64,000 nucleotides of DNA from Diphasiastrum complanatum (taxonomy: Eukaryota > Streptophyta > Lycopodiopsida > Lycopodiales > Lycopodiaceae): positions 1,136,453 to 1,200,452 of the forward strand of contig CM055111.1 in NCBI GenBank assembly GCA_029204225.1, in the 5' to 3' direction. The translations under genes and the position numbers were made by a program. Below are positions 32,822 through 46,291 of this stretch, in pieces. Positions within the stretch are counted from its first letter, which is position 1; each line of letters starts with the position of its first letter. Under the pieces are notes generated by a model that saw only the letters and a list, made by a program, of their open reading frames with translations, was not told the DNA's origin and searched no databases.

Positions 32822-33255
32822 TAGACCCCTTCTTTTACTCCTCTAAATCCTATTGGTTGAGTGACATATGAGCCCTCAAACTTGATTGGGCCAAATTGAT
32901 GAACATCTCTCTTTCAATTGGGTCCTAACTCTCATACCTACACATAGGGTCATGTCACACAGACCTCTACTTCACAAATGTTATAATCCTAACTTGACTC
33001 GAGCTACATCACAACCTACTTTAGGCCTAATCATGCTTTGACATGTGTACTTGCCTATTTTGCCTCTAATGCCAAAAATGGCCAAATCACCTACACTTGG
33101 ATAGATGTCTCTAAACTTTATGTACCCTAACTCAACATGACTAGGCCATTTTTGACTTTTTCCACAAGTGGGAACATGCACACGTGTGAGATTTACTCAT
33201 AAACAAGGAAATACAAAATAGCCAACCTAGATTTTGCTAATTTTTCACACTCCTC
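32822..33255 (-). repeat. LTR-like dispersed repeat, copy 2
   Basis: It shares sequence with 18205-18460 and, inverted, 38030-38160. At the right end the minus strand reads TTTTTGAGGAG followed by TGTGAAAAATTAGC, which looks like a PPT followed by an LTR start. The copy may therefore be a minus-strand 3' LTR of a copia element whose internal part is lost. Confidence 0.5.
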
Positions 33256-33639
33256 AAAAACTAGCTTGGTAAGGTACTAGATCAATCAAGGAGCTTGTGA
33301 AACTTGTTGAGTGGATCCTTTGGTATGCATATGAAGTGAAGACCAGTCAAGGGATCCTCCATAGCAACAACCTCACCATATCCTTGATAAGATTTCTTTG
33401 GTAGAAATCACTTGCCACCTTCTTTGATGATCATGTTGTTGGGGATGACAAGCTGACACACACAAAGGGTGGGTCTGATAGGGCGCAGTGGAGTAGAGGC
33501 CGTCAATCGCTAGTTATAGTGTTAGAAGAGAATTGAGAGTTTCCATATCTTTGTGATTACTTTTTGAATACATTTGTTGTCATTCAAAAGAGTGATTTGA
33601 GCATTGGAACAAATTTAAAGGAGAAGATCAGGTCACTTC

Positions 33640-34442
33640 AATGGAGGCTTTATGTTGGAGAGCAATGATAGGCCTACTTCAGTCAACTATTCTACTTGGA
33701 AGGTGAGGATGGAGTCCTTATTGGAGATGAATGAGTTGATGGAGATTGTTGCAGGTGTGGAGGAGAGGCCTCAAGCACATCAATATCAAGTGAGGTATGG
33801 AAAGAGAGCAAAGAAAGCTCTACACATGATCGAGATGAATGCTACCAATGAGCTACTCGAGGAGATTGGCTAGAGCAATTCATCTTGAGAGGCTTGGGAA
33901 GCTTTGAAGAAGCTTTATGAATCCAAGTCCACATCTAGAGTGTTAAATCTAAGGAGACAAATCTTTCAAAGTTTTCAAAAGAAGGAAGAGAGTGCTCATG
34001 CTTTTGTATTGAGAGTTAAAGCATTTAATGATGAGCTAATGATGCATTGATGAGAGCATTAAGGAAAACTTGTTCAAGTTATTCTTAATGGTTTTTTGGA
34101 TGATCATGCTAATCTTGTTCAAAGCTTTAATATTCAAAAGACTTTGCCAAGCATTGTGGATTTGCGAGAGATTTTGGTGAATGAGGAGTTTAGGCTTCAA
34201 GCAAGAGGTGAATCTACATCAACATCTCAATATGAAGAGGAGGCTATGTTCATCAAAGGCATAGTGGAGCTAGCTCACACATGACTAGTCACAAGGAGTT
34301 CTTTTGCTTCTTTGGTCACTTATGATGGAGCTAAGAACGTAATTCACATGGCCAATGGTGGTAAGTGTGTGATTGAAGGTATTGGTTCAATTCCTATTTG
34401 TCTTTCTACTAATAGGAAAGCAAGACTTGATGGTGTAATAAT
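33640..34442 (+). pseudogene. Copia element 3: gag fragment fused to protease by deletion
   Basis: The reading matches copia element 1 Gag (NYSTWKVRMESLLEMNELME, then ALHMIEMNATNELLEEIG) with stops and frame changes near 33870 and 34050. At about 34255 it jumps directly to the protease block (SSGASSHMTSHKEFF in a shifted frame), so the zinc knuckle and linker are deleted. It continues through the strand after the protease (GIGSIPICLS) to about 34442. It is the most decayed of the three copies of this family. Confidence 0.82.
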
Positions 34443-34782
34443 GTCATTGTGAATGAAAGTGAGGAAAAATCATTATCATATGAGTCATTACCTAAAACAT
34501 TGAGTAAAAGTTCTCGTTTGAAAAAAGAGAGTACTTAAATCATCCTTATGTTGAAGGTACTAATCAATTTTTTCATGGCTCTAATGTTTTTGAGGTTTCT
34601 ACTTCTTATGATGCAATCATTAAGAGGAAGTCTTATGAAGGAAAGAGCAATGGAAGATTGGTTCTTTGGAAGATCCAAGACATGGATCTCACATCTCTTC
34701 ATCAACTCAAGGAGTTCACTCATGATCAAGATGGCAAAAGGTTGGTTGGAGAAGACTACATGGAGTAGATCGAGAGGCAGCT
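34443..34782 (+). other. Possible continuation of the copia 3 fragment, unidentified
   Basis: The frame near 34570-34760 reads STSYDAIIKRKSYEG and further charged sequence to ME-stop. It is open for about 65 codons, but I do not recognise it; it does not match copia element 1. Confidence 0.3.
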
Positions 34783-35095
34783 TTATTTCCTATCCTATCC
34801 TCAACCCAAGATCCAAGCACACAAGCATCAAGGGGGGTGAAGTTAGTTGTCACGCGAAGGTTCGATCCCATGAGAGTGATAGCATAAAACATGCATGGAT
34901 GATCCACAATTAGCTCTAAGATCCATTAACACTAAGCATTAGCCCTACAACCATTAACACTACAACCATTAACACTAAATTCACAATGATGATAGCTTAC
35001 TCTTTCTCTCTCTTCCTTTCTCTCTCACAAAAACCATAAGAAATAGCAATTTCAATAAACTTCAAATCCAACAATTAGTAAATACAATACAAAAA
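34783..35095 (-). repeat. Gypsy LTR fragment, copy A of a pair
   Basis: About 310 bp, beginning gctttatttcctatcc, recur in the same orientation at 46299-46610. Copy B abuts a PBS-like site on the minus strand, so both are probably U5/R parts of a minus-strand gypsy LTR. Similarity stops at about 35095. Confidence 0.65.
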
Positions 35096-35693
35096 AAAAA
35101 TGAATATTTTCATATGGCATAACATACCTTTACACCATTCAATCGAAATTGATAGTACTGAGGCAGATCGAATTGCAACATGTCTAGTTCTGATCGAATG
35201 TGATTGGGACACCAATCTTCCTCGACCCCAACCATTGCAAGAATGTTGCCATTTCTTTTCACTGTTATTTTCACTGTTCTTGTCATCCAAACAAACCTTG
35301 GTAAAGGCAAGGCAAACCAAAGCTATGAAAAACAAACATGTAGGAACACCATAGAAATTGAAGATGAATGAATAATAACTTGAAATAATAACTGGAAAAC
35401 AAACATGTAAGAACAACTATAGATAAATGTAAATATATTTGTATAAGAATTTTCTGTACACGTGTCTCATCCACATCAAGGGAGGCCAACTTTTTATTAG
35501 TATCAACTTGAGAATTATTCCTCAATTTGAGAGTCATGCTAATCTATGATTTCTAAATCCATTTCTCTAGTTGGAAGTAGCTTGGGTGGAGAACACCTTG
35601 CCACTGAAACTGAATATGAATTTTGAATCACAAGTTTTATCGTCTCCCTAAAGTGCATTACCTCCATTGGGGAGACCTTCGGGCATTTAGACT

Positions 35694-35833
35694 GAAAAAA
35701 ACAAAAACACAGTTAAATGTTATTAATCGAAGATTAGTTATTAGGAATGTGATTATCAGAAATGTGATTATGGAAAAAACAGAAACACAATTAAATGTTA
35801 TTAATTGAAGATTACTTATTAGGTATTATCAGG
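35694..35833. repeat. Tandem duplication inside intron 3 of the fusion gene
   Basis: A segment of 60-80 bp containing ttaaatgttattaatNgaag appears twice (about 35694-35771 and 35774-35833). Confidence 0.85.
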
Positions 35834-35843
35834 AATAGATTAC

Positions 35844-36640
35844 CTCTTCTAAATTAGAAAGTTTATTTTGTAGTGCAAGCCAATTGAAAAAGAATTTGGC
35901 ATTGCATACCATATACCAACCATAGTTGACAGAATCAACCTGTTAGGAGGACTGCAATATTTAAACATAAACAAAAGTTAGTAACAAAATTTTAACATAT
36001 GTAATATCGGATCAACGCGCACAAGGTGATAATAAAATCTACAAAGGAACGAAGCGCACGTCAAGCCGATATCCAAAAAATATTGTTTGAATATCAGATC
36101 AGCGCGCACGATATAAAAAAAAACTCAACAATAACTACAAGGGCGCATCGAATCGATATTGAAAATTTTTTACCTCTGCATCAACCATTTTCAGCTTTGT
36201 ATATGTTGTTGCACCTGGTACTAGAAAGAGTTCTAGTATTTTCTTGATATGGCTCCTCGCAATTTTGTGGGTGTGTAAAATAGAGTTGATTTTTATACAG
36301 ATTGGATTACACACACCCTCATCATTGACATACAAGGACACACATATAAGCTCCAATGTTCACTACAATAAAAAAACAAATAATTCATGAGAATGAATGT
36401 GAAATCGAAATTCATATGAAAAATTCAACTTAATAAAATCTGAAAAAAAAAACCACTTACTTTGTTATGTATGGGAGCATGATAATTGGAGTCCCCAGTC
36501 TGACGTATTGGAGCATATCATTGTACAGACTTTTGAAATTAGGAAATCCAAAAGCAGCCATGAATTGAAGCGAAAACAATGCTACATCTACAAACAATGG
36601 GGTCTGGAAAAACTCCATTCAGTACTGAATTGCCCCCCCC
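35844..36640 (-). pseudogene. Ulp1/SENP-like (C48) cysteine protease region
   Basis: Ulp1-type proteases cut SUMO or related ubiquitin-like tags; C48 domains are also carried by several plant DNA transposons. Visible features: TPIIMLPYITN/EHWSLYV across the first splice junction, matching the P-I-N-x-x-H-W-S-L block with the catalytic His (CAT at 36356-36358); ICIKINSILHTHK, where Asn (36285-36287) stands at the catalytic Asp; and QVDSVNYGWYMV, where the usual QQ...D-C-G becomes stop-Q...N-Y-G. The catalytic Cys is Tyr (TAT, 35922-35924) and the oxyanion Gln position is TAA (35943-35945). The domain is inactive as written. The assignment rests on three motifs in the right order and spacing. 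Confidence 0.72.
36004..36161. repeat. Two ~70-bp repeats in intron 2 of the fusion gene
   Basis: Units at 36004-36074 and 36091-36161 each start with atatcNGATCANCGCGCAC and end with a GCGCA(CG)TC-A-NCGATAT block, 87 bp apart. Related units lie upstream of the gene at 37690-37854. Confidence 0.75.
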
Positions 36641-37288
36641 TCCTACATTGTCTCCTAGCATTTTATCCCTACTTTCTAATTCACCTGTATCTAATTTAGA
36701 AAGGGGAAGACCAATATTTGTCTTAGGCATCTTAAAACTGTATAGAGGACCTAAAGCACTAAGATATGTGTTTAACAATTGGTCATACTGTACATATACA
36801 TGAGTATTTACAAAGGCAAGTGCAGGGGGTGTAGGAAGTAATACAGATAAACCACATAAAGAATTGTCATTTAAAATCGATTCGACCTTTAAATTTACAA
36901 AATCATCTAAATCTTTTTCTGAAACTGGAGGGGGGAAACTAATATGTGAGGGTAGGAGGAGACTAAGATTTAGATGGAGGAGGAGTTTTATTAGGAGACA
37001 AATTTTTAAGAGGAGAAGATGGAGATTGAGATTTAGAAGAAGAAGAAGGAGACTTAGGAAGAGATTGTCTAGCAGTTAGAATAACATGCAGAGGAGAAGT
37101 CTTAGAAAAATCTTGTGCTTTTTTAGGAGGGTCATGAGACCTCCTCTTCTTTGAAATACTCCCGCTCTATGCTTGAAAAACAAGTCAGGATGGTTGAGAC
37201 TGCTTTCGTTTTTTTTTTTTTTTGCATCTTGTTTAGGAGGAGAGGACGGAGCTGGTCTGAAGTACTCAACAAATTTGTCATATGTGTC

Positions 37289-37681
37289 CTATAGCCTGAA
37301 CACAACGTTGAAATCCTTTGGCATAATGGTCACCCTCTTGGCATGAACAACTGCAACAACACTATCTGAAATTTTTTTTAATTGGAAATCCTCATATGTA
37401 GTGTGCAGCGCTTCAACTGCCATTATAGTCCATCTCACATCTGCAGATAGACTTCTTGTTACCTCTTTGATGGATCTTAGTATGTGAGCTTTCAAAATCA
37501 GAAGACTATTGGTCTTATGTAGCTTCCGAATATCCTTCAGCTAGGGAGAGTCTCTTGGTCTGCCCCTTGGCCTAGGAGGAGGTGGTAGTGGACGAGGCAG
37601 TAGTGGTGGATTTCCCTGGCCTCCTCCTATGATTGTAATACCTCCAAGGTGGATACGTGTTGTTTGCTTAGTGCGCGCCAT
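37289..37681 (-). pseudogene. Histone H3-like domain with H3 tail mimic and AT-hook
   Basis: 131 in-frame codons from the ATG at 37681-37679. Residues 1-9 read MARTKQTTR, against MARTKQTAR in canonical H3, so the K4 epitope is intact. The rest of the tail is unlike H3: Gly/Pro-rich, with an AT-hook core RPRGRPR at 37-43. Codon 47 is TAG (37541-37543). From 48 the H3 fold can be followed: LKDIRKLHKTNSLLI for the alpha-N/alpha-1 region, ADVRWT at loop 1 of normal H3 length (CENH3 usually has a longer loop but shares the RWT), EALHTTYEDF in alpha-2, and HAKRVTIMPKD at 113-123, identical to H3 over eleven residues. Another TAG follows FRL. It is more diverged than any replication histone and is not a processed H3 copy. 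Confidence 0.85.
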
Positions 37682-37689
37682 TAGTATCC

Positions 37690-37854
37690 AATATTGGATC
37701 AGCATGCAAGCAAGGAGAAGTCAGGATCAGAATTCAGGTCGAGCACGTCGAACCGATACCAGCATGAGAAAGGAAGTAAATTTGATAGCAGATGGGCATG
37801 CGTGAGTGAAGACGGTAAGCAGGTCAGTTGCTTCAGGCACGCTGAACCGATACC
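37690..37854. repeat. Two related repeats upstream of the fusion gene start
   Basis: Units ending cgaaccgatacc (37760) and tgaaccgatacc (37854) lie 94 bp apart. The first begins atattGGATCAGCATGCA. They are in the same orientation as the intron 2 units. Confidence 0.65.
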
Positions 37855-38029
37855 GCATTAAAGTAGAGAATGAAAGGAATTTTATGCAAAAAAATTTAAG
37901 CATTGTCCATCTGGTTATATGGTGCCAACTCCAAAATGATTGCATATGTGGTGGTTTGGAATATCGAGGCATGGATTACGGTGATCTCTTAATTCGGGAT
38001 ATGGGTGAGGTGAGTGACACTTTCTATGT

Positions 38030-38530
38030 GTTGGCATAGATTTTTGGGTCCAATCAAAAGAGAGATATGTACCAAATTGGCCCAATCACATTTGATGGCT
38101 CATATATCATCAAGCCAATCATATTTAGATATAGAAAAAAAGGGGTCCAATCATATGGAAGCTACCCTCACCTCGAGATCCTATTAGAGGGCTCATTTAG
38201 TTCATTATGTACTTGAGTTTTTGAGTGTAATTGAGATTTCTACATTTTTGAGTCATATTGGATTCTCTCTCTATCGAAGGCTTCATATTTGGCTTCTCTC
38301 GTTACCCGAGAGCAAGAACTTTTCATACTTAGTTTTTCTCAAGTACTACTTTCACACATGTGTATGTACTTGCTTGATGATTTTATGCATGTAGTAATGT
38401 GATCTTGCCTTAGTTTTTTTAGATAAATCTTGATTATCAGTCTATGCTTGATCTATGTGCAATCACAAAGTCTTAGGAGATCATTATCACACATTAGGGC
38501 ACTCCCACATGTGTGAAATTCAACAGTTAG
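38030..38530 (+). repeat. LTR-like dispersed repeat, copy 3 (inverted relative to copies 1 and 2)
   Basis: Positions 38030-38160 match, in reverse complement, the block at 32822-32960. The sequence continues to a tgtgaaattcaaca end near 38527, which fits an LTR terminus. Confidence 0.5.
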
Positions 38531-39698
38531 TACTATAATTTCAACACAAAATAAGAGTGACACTTTGAAATTGGCCATATCTTGATTAGAGGCCTTGTGG
38601 AGAGAATAATGACTAACATGGTGAGAATGTTATGTATAAGGAATGTGACATTGCAGTTTTGAAGTACATATCTTCAAGGAGGCAATGTATTATCCCCTTA
38701 TATAACCATAGTTGGTTATGTTTGACCATGGTGTCAATAATGTAAGTGGTCAAGGCCCCACCTCAGCCCATAGATTAGTTGTGAAGAAGTGAGGATTGAG
38801 GGTCTGATAGTGTCTTATCATGATTAATGGCTCGGCAAAACACAGGTTTTAAGTTATGTTTGGTATAAGTATAACATAAAGTGAACTTCTCAATGAAGTT
38901 GCTTTTTAGAAATAGCTTCAAGTTTTCAATTGTTGTTAATTGCTAATAAGATAAAAAATCATGTTATTAACATTCAAATAAAGGAATCAATATAGCAAAT
39001 GAATAATCCTCAAATCCACAAATGAACAAAAAACAAAATGGTACAATTGTCGTCAACAATGGTTTTGCACTTTTCTTCTTTAGTTCAACAATTACCTTAG
39101 GTACTACTAAAGAGATTCTCAAATGGACATTCATAGTCTATTGCTCCTCACACTCATCATCCACATAAAGAGAAGCATAAGACTTTTTTGTAACATCCTC
39201 TGAGGCCAATGCCTCTACATATGATGGTAAGTGATTGGGGTCATGCAATCAATAAGAAAAACACACATGATCAAATAAAAAAATATCTAACTTTGTCAAA
39301 GCAACTTTGAAAGTCATAAAATCTCATTCATCAACATCCTTGTCATCATTCTTATTAGTGTCAACCAACATTATTTGCAGAGAGACAAATCATGATTCTA
39401 CAATGTAAACTTTTACTATTAGAGAGAGAATCAACAAAGATAAACATTTCTTTAAAGTGTTGAAAATGACAATTTAGTGATAGCCAAAATATCACTTTAA
39501 GGCCAAATCCAATTTTGCATGATCATAATCTATTGCAATGCAATTATCAACCTATGCCTCTACAAGTATATGACGTTTCTCCACAACATAAAAATAAGCA
39601 AGCACCCATAAAGACTTAATACACTTTTTTTTCCCTCAAAGGTTAACCATAGATTAAGTACTTTTTACAAAAGTACATAAAAGAGGGAAAAAAACAAT
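38531..39698. other. No gene seen
   Basis: AT-rich, no family resemblance recognised. The LINE remnant starts at its right edge on the minus strand. Confidence 0.45.
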
Positions 39699-40139
39699 TT
39701 AGAGAAGCAAAAGTTTATCAACTTCTTTGAAAAGTAGTAGAGGGGAGATGGCAAAGTCACCACTCCCAAATTCCCTACTATTCCTTTCTAGCCAAATGTA
39801 CCAAAGAGTAACAATCCTAATGCATTGCCAAAAAGTATTAATCTTAACATCATCAAAAATTATATTGTTTAGTAGCAGGTCTATATGACTGAATCTCCTG
39901 AATTTGGCATGAAAGCGAGCAGTAAAGAGATCAGTCACTGACTTCCAAAAAGCAATATGGCAATGAAAGAAAAGGTGAGTCACGTCTTCATCTAATGTTT
40001 TGCATTCAGAACATATATGTGTAACATCCCCTATATACTGGGCACAGACATGAAGAGAGAGCTGAAGAATTTTGAGAGAGAAGACTTTGAGTTTGCCAGG
40101 CCTGATTTTATGCGTTCAACAAAATCTAGCTCTCCAGAT
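39699..40139 (-). pseudogene. LINE reverse transcriptase C-terminal zinc-binding (zf-RVT) remnant
   Basis: The minus strand reads a CSECKTLDEDVTHLFFHC zinc-binding block followed by LWYIWLERNSREF, both hallmarks of the C-terminal zf-RVT domain of plant L1-type LINEs. The frame is open at 39983-39699 and continues upstream to about 40080 (CAQYIGDVTHICSEC). It is the 3' part of the LINE whose upstream part lies at 42950-43690. Confidence 0.8.
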
Positions 40140-42934
40140 GTGTGTGTGTGTGTGTGTGTGTGTTTAGACCTAACAAATCTAAACAAAACTACACATTATC
40201 ACCACAATACCAAACACACGAATATTATAGAATCATCACAGTCAAACATATCATATTGACCAAACCTAACAACCAGCAAAAGCTCCGAGTTGAGGAGAAT
40301 ATGCTCACCTGCATCCATCCACAACAACACCGTGTTAGAACAGGGACATTATTGTGGGAACTACATGTGTCTACACGTACTCTCAGTTGTTATCCATGTC
40401 GCAACAAGTAGTCATTGCCAAGTTAGGTGACTCTAATTTTGTCCATATCATGAGTAAAAAGTCGGGCATTGTTTCAGCTTTACTCAAAGTTACAAGATTA
40501 TAAGGCTAACAGTGTATAATCAGTGTTTGAAAGTCAACAATTACAAAACTACGACTAAAGTAGACAATTACATCTAGACTAGTTTTATAGTAGAGTTCAA
40601 AACTATCTGCCATTACCATTCCTTTTTTGTTATTAGAAAGATGTTTATTGCACTGTCAATTTCAAATTGTCAGAGCATGACCATCCACAAATAAGTATCT
40701 ATAGACCTTAACAGACAGGCTAATCCAAGTCATATAACCAAACCCATCATACCATTTATATCAGAATTAGTCGAAGTGTAACCAAAGGTTTAAACAAAAA
40801 GCTGTACACTTCAAAGGAGACCTTATTAATGAAAGTTAAGCATCAATGAGTAGTAAATTCATGATCATTTCATGGCACTTCAACTCTTCATACGCGTTAG
40901 TATCAACAACCATATTGAGGGGATCAGAAGACTATTCACACAAATTTTTTCATTGTTAACATTTAGAGTGTTGTACGAAGTCTGATCAAAAGAACTCAAG
41001 ATAGGTTGTTCATTGTGATCATAGTGACTGAAACAAGCAAGTAAATCATGAGAGCATTTCTTAATTAGATGTGTGTGTGTGTGTTACCCCGTCAACCATC
41101 CCACAGAACAAGATAACCACACTAGGTGATGCAACATGTATACCTAGTGTGGTTATACCTGCTGCACACCTGAAACCACATAGGATGCTGAAATAAGAAC
41201 CAAGTGAAGACAATCATCCCAGGGAATAAGTTTCAAATACAAGTCTCCCTATGGAAGATTTTTTCGATGACAAGTACTCCCATTCAGGAATGTCAATAGA
41301 TACTTACATTTTCTCAAGACCATAATGTCAAGTATATCTTGAGATTTCTAAACAACATCCTAGAATTGAGATAAACAATCAGGATATGAAAATAGTTTAT
41401 CCAAGTCTACTTTCGAACTAGTCCGCAATACATGCCGAAATTTTACACCAATATAGGAAGTAACATAACTGCATGAGAAGGAAAAGTCTTATAATCATAA
41501 TGTAAGCAAGTCATATGGTTATAAAGCCAAGTAATTGAAACTTGTCAATGAGCCTAATTTGTCCAATACCAGTTATAATGCCTCATCTAGTAATAGACAA
41601 GACAATAAAAGATAAAGTGCATACCAGTGTAGGATAGTAATGTCATGTGTAAATTTGACACATTGACAACCAGTATTGATGGCGAAATGTTACTAGGCAA
41701 ATCTAGCCAAGTATGGGTGGATATTCAAGAGGAGTCCTCTCCAACACAAGAGTGGTGTGTGTGTGTTTGTACCTAACAAATCTAAACAAAACTGAACATA
41801 ATCACCACAATACAACACATACGAATCCTAAAGTCAATCAAATTCGTATAGTGTCATGTTATCATAGTCAAAAGACAACCATATTTTCTCAAAGATGATG
41901 CCATCAAATACGTCTTAAGATTTTTCAATAGCATTCTAGAACCAAGATTAACACTCAAGATATAATAATAGTTTTTCCCAACCAAATTCTGAACTAGTTC
42001 ATAATACTAGCCAAACTTTACCCCAATCTAGCAGTGACATAACTGCCTGAGAAGCATTTCTCAAGTCATACAACCATAATGTAGAGGCTGTACGGTTAGA
42101 AAATCACATATTTAAAACTTGTCAATGAAATTACCTTGTCCAATACACACAATAGTGTAGTAAGGGTCACGATAATGAAAGACAAAGTACAAACCCATGT
42201 AAGATAGTAATGTCAAAGTAGCTTTGAAACACTGAAAACCCAGTATTGTTGGTGAAATGTTACAAGGAAAATCTAGCCAAGTATGGTTAAATTTTTGAGG
42301 GGAACCCTCTCCAATACATGAGTGGTGTGTGTGTTTTTGAACCTAACAAATCTAAACAAAACTGCACATTATCACCACAATACCAAACATATGAATATTA
42401 AAGTAAATCAAATTCATATAGAGTCATCACAGTCAAACATATCATATTGACCAGACCTAACAACCAGCAAAAGCTCCAAGTTGAGGAGAATATGCTCACT
42501 TGCATCCATCCACAACAACAACTGTGTTAGAACAGGGATATTATTGTGGGAACTACAGGTGTCTACACATACTCTCAATTGTTATCCATGTCACAACAAG
42601 TAGTCATTGCCAAGTTAGGTGACTCTAATTTTGTCCATATCATGAGTAAAAAGTCGGACATTGTTTCAGCTTCACTCAAAGTTACAAGATTATAAGGTTA
42701 ACAATGTATAATCAGCGCTTGAAAGTCAACAATTACAAAACTATGACTAAAGTAGACAATTACATCGAGACTAGTTTTATAGTAGAGTTCCAAACTATCT
42801 GCCATTACCCTTTTCAAAATGCTTATTGGAACACCATCTCTTTTTTTCTACGACAGGCCAAGTCATATAACTAAACCCATCATACCATTTATATCAGAAA
42901 TAGTCGAAGTGTGTGTGTGTGTGTGTGTGTGTGT
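40140..42934. repeat. Insertion of tandem and duplicated blocks flanked by (TG)n, splitting a LINE
   Basis: Non-coding. A block of about 480 bp starting cctaacaaatctaaacaaaac occurs at 40168 and again at about 42342. Units of about 580 bp repeat at roughly 41172-41752 and 41753-42330. The start of each unit follows a TG-rich run (40140, 41071, 41755, 42325). The outer ends are (TG)n at 40140-40163 and (TG)n plus G at 42910-42949. No frame is recognisable. Confidence 0.75.
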
Positions 42935-43521
42935 GGGGGGGGGGGGGGTTGGTTTCGGAGAGGTTCTATTTGGAATTGAACCAAGAGAAAGAAAAATTTG
43001 GTTATTTGATGGCAGTGAAGACAGAAGAGTAGGAGATTTTGCCTGATTTGTCCAATGACTTGAAAATCCAATTATTGTTGTAATCCATGGAAGGGGAAGT
43101 AGAAAGAGGCCCCATCCCAAAGAATGTCATCTATAAAAAGGAAAACCTTAATGTTCCCATGAGTGAAAGCGTAAGAATTGAAGCTGCTTTTACAAGAAGT
43201 AAGCCCAATATCAGTTTTGAGGCGGGGAAGGGGAGTAGATGTAGTTCCTGATGTGATCCCATGTAACAAAACCCTTACAAGTAAGACTACGACAAAGTCT
43301 ACGTTCAATCAAAGCAAGAGGTCTAGAGTTGATGGTAATCACTTAGAGAACCACATCATTTCCATGGGAGAGATAGACTTACCACTAGTCCAAAAAGTAA
43401 GCTCACGCATAGAGAAGAGAACTCTATAAATAGATTTGAACAAAGGAGGGAGCAAAACATAAAAGAAAAAAGACGAGTGTGTGAACTCAAGGAAATATGA
43501 ATGAGGAGTGTTATCCTCAAA

Positions 43522-46290
<2,769 letters not shown>

Positions 46291-46291
46291 T

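Larger units (their letters stand above)
35539..37681 (-). pseudogene. Histone H3-like / Ulp1 (C48 protease) fusion gene, four exons, disabled
   Basis: Read on the minus strand, the exons are 37681-36461, 36362-36174, 35951-35844 and 35691-35539. The three introns (98, 222 and 152 bp) have GT-AG ends (donors GTAAGT, GTAAAA, GTAATC; T-rich acceptors). Phases agree at the first and third junctions (ACA AA/T and GAG/TCT) and at the second (GAG/TCC). Exon 1 holds an H3-like domain, an S/P/K-rich linker and about 150 residues of unknown type. Exons 1-3 give a Ulp1/SENP-like fold, and exon 4 adds a clean 50-codon tail. Lesions: TAG at codons 47 and 131, a few TGA/TAG stops in the linker, frame changes at poly-A, poly-C and poly-G runs, one frame change in exon 2 and TAA in exon 3. 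That these parts are one gene is inferred from order, strand and splicing. I know of no such fusion. A mobile-element origin is possible. Confidence 0.72.

Noticed and set aside
37289-37681. Calling the H3-like gene a true CENH3
   Set aside because: It shares RWT at loop 1 and a Phe after PKD with CENH3, but loop 1 has canonical H3 length, the HAKRVTIMPKD block is H3-type, the tail has K4-type QT-R, and it continues into a protease. The evidence favours a diverged H3-like domain of its own kind.
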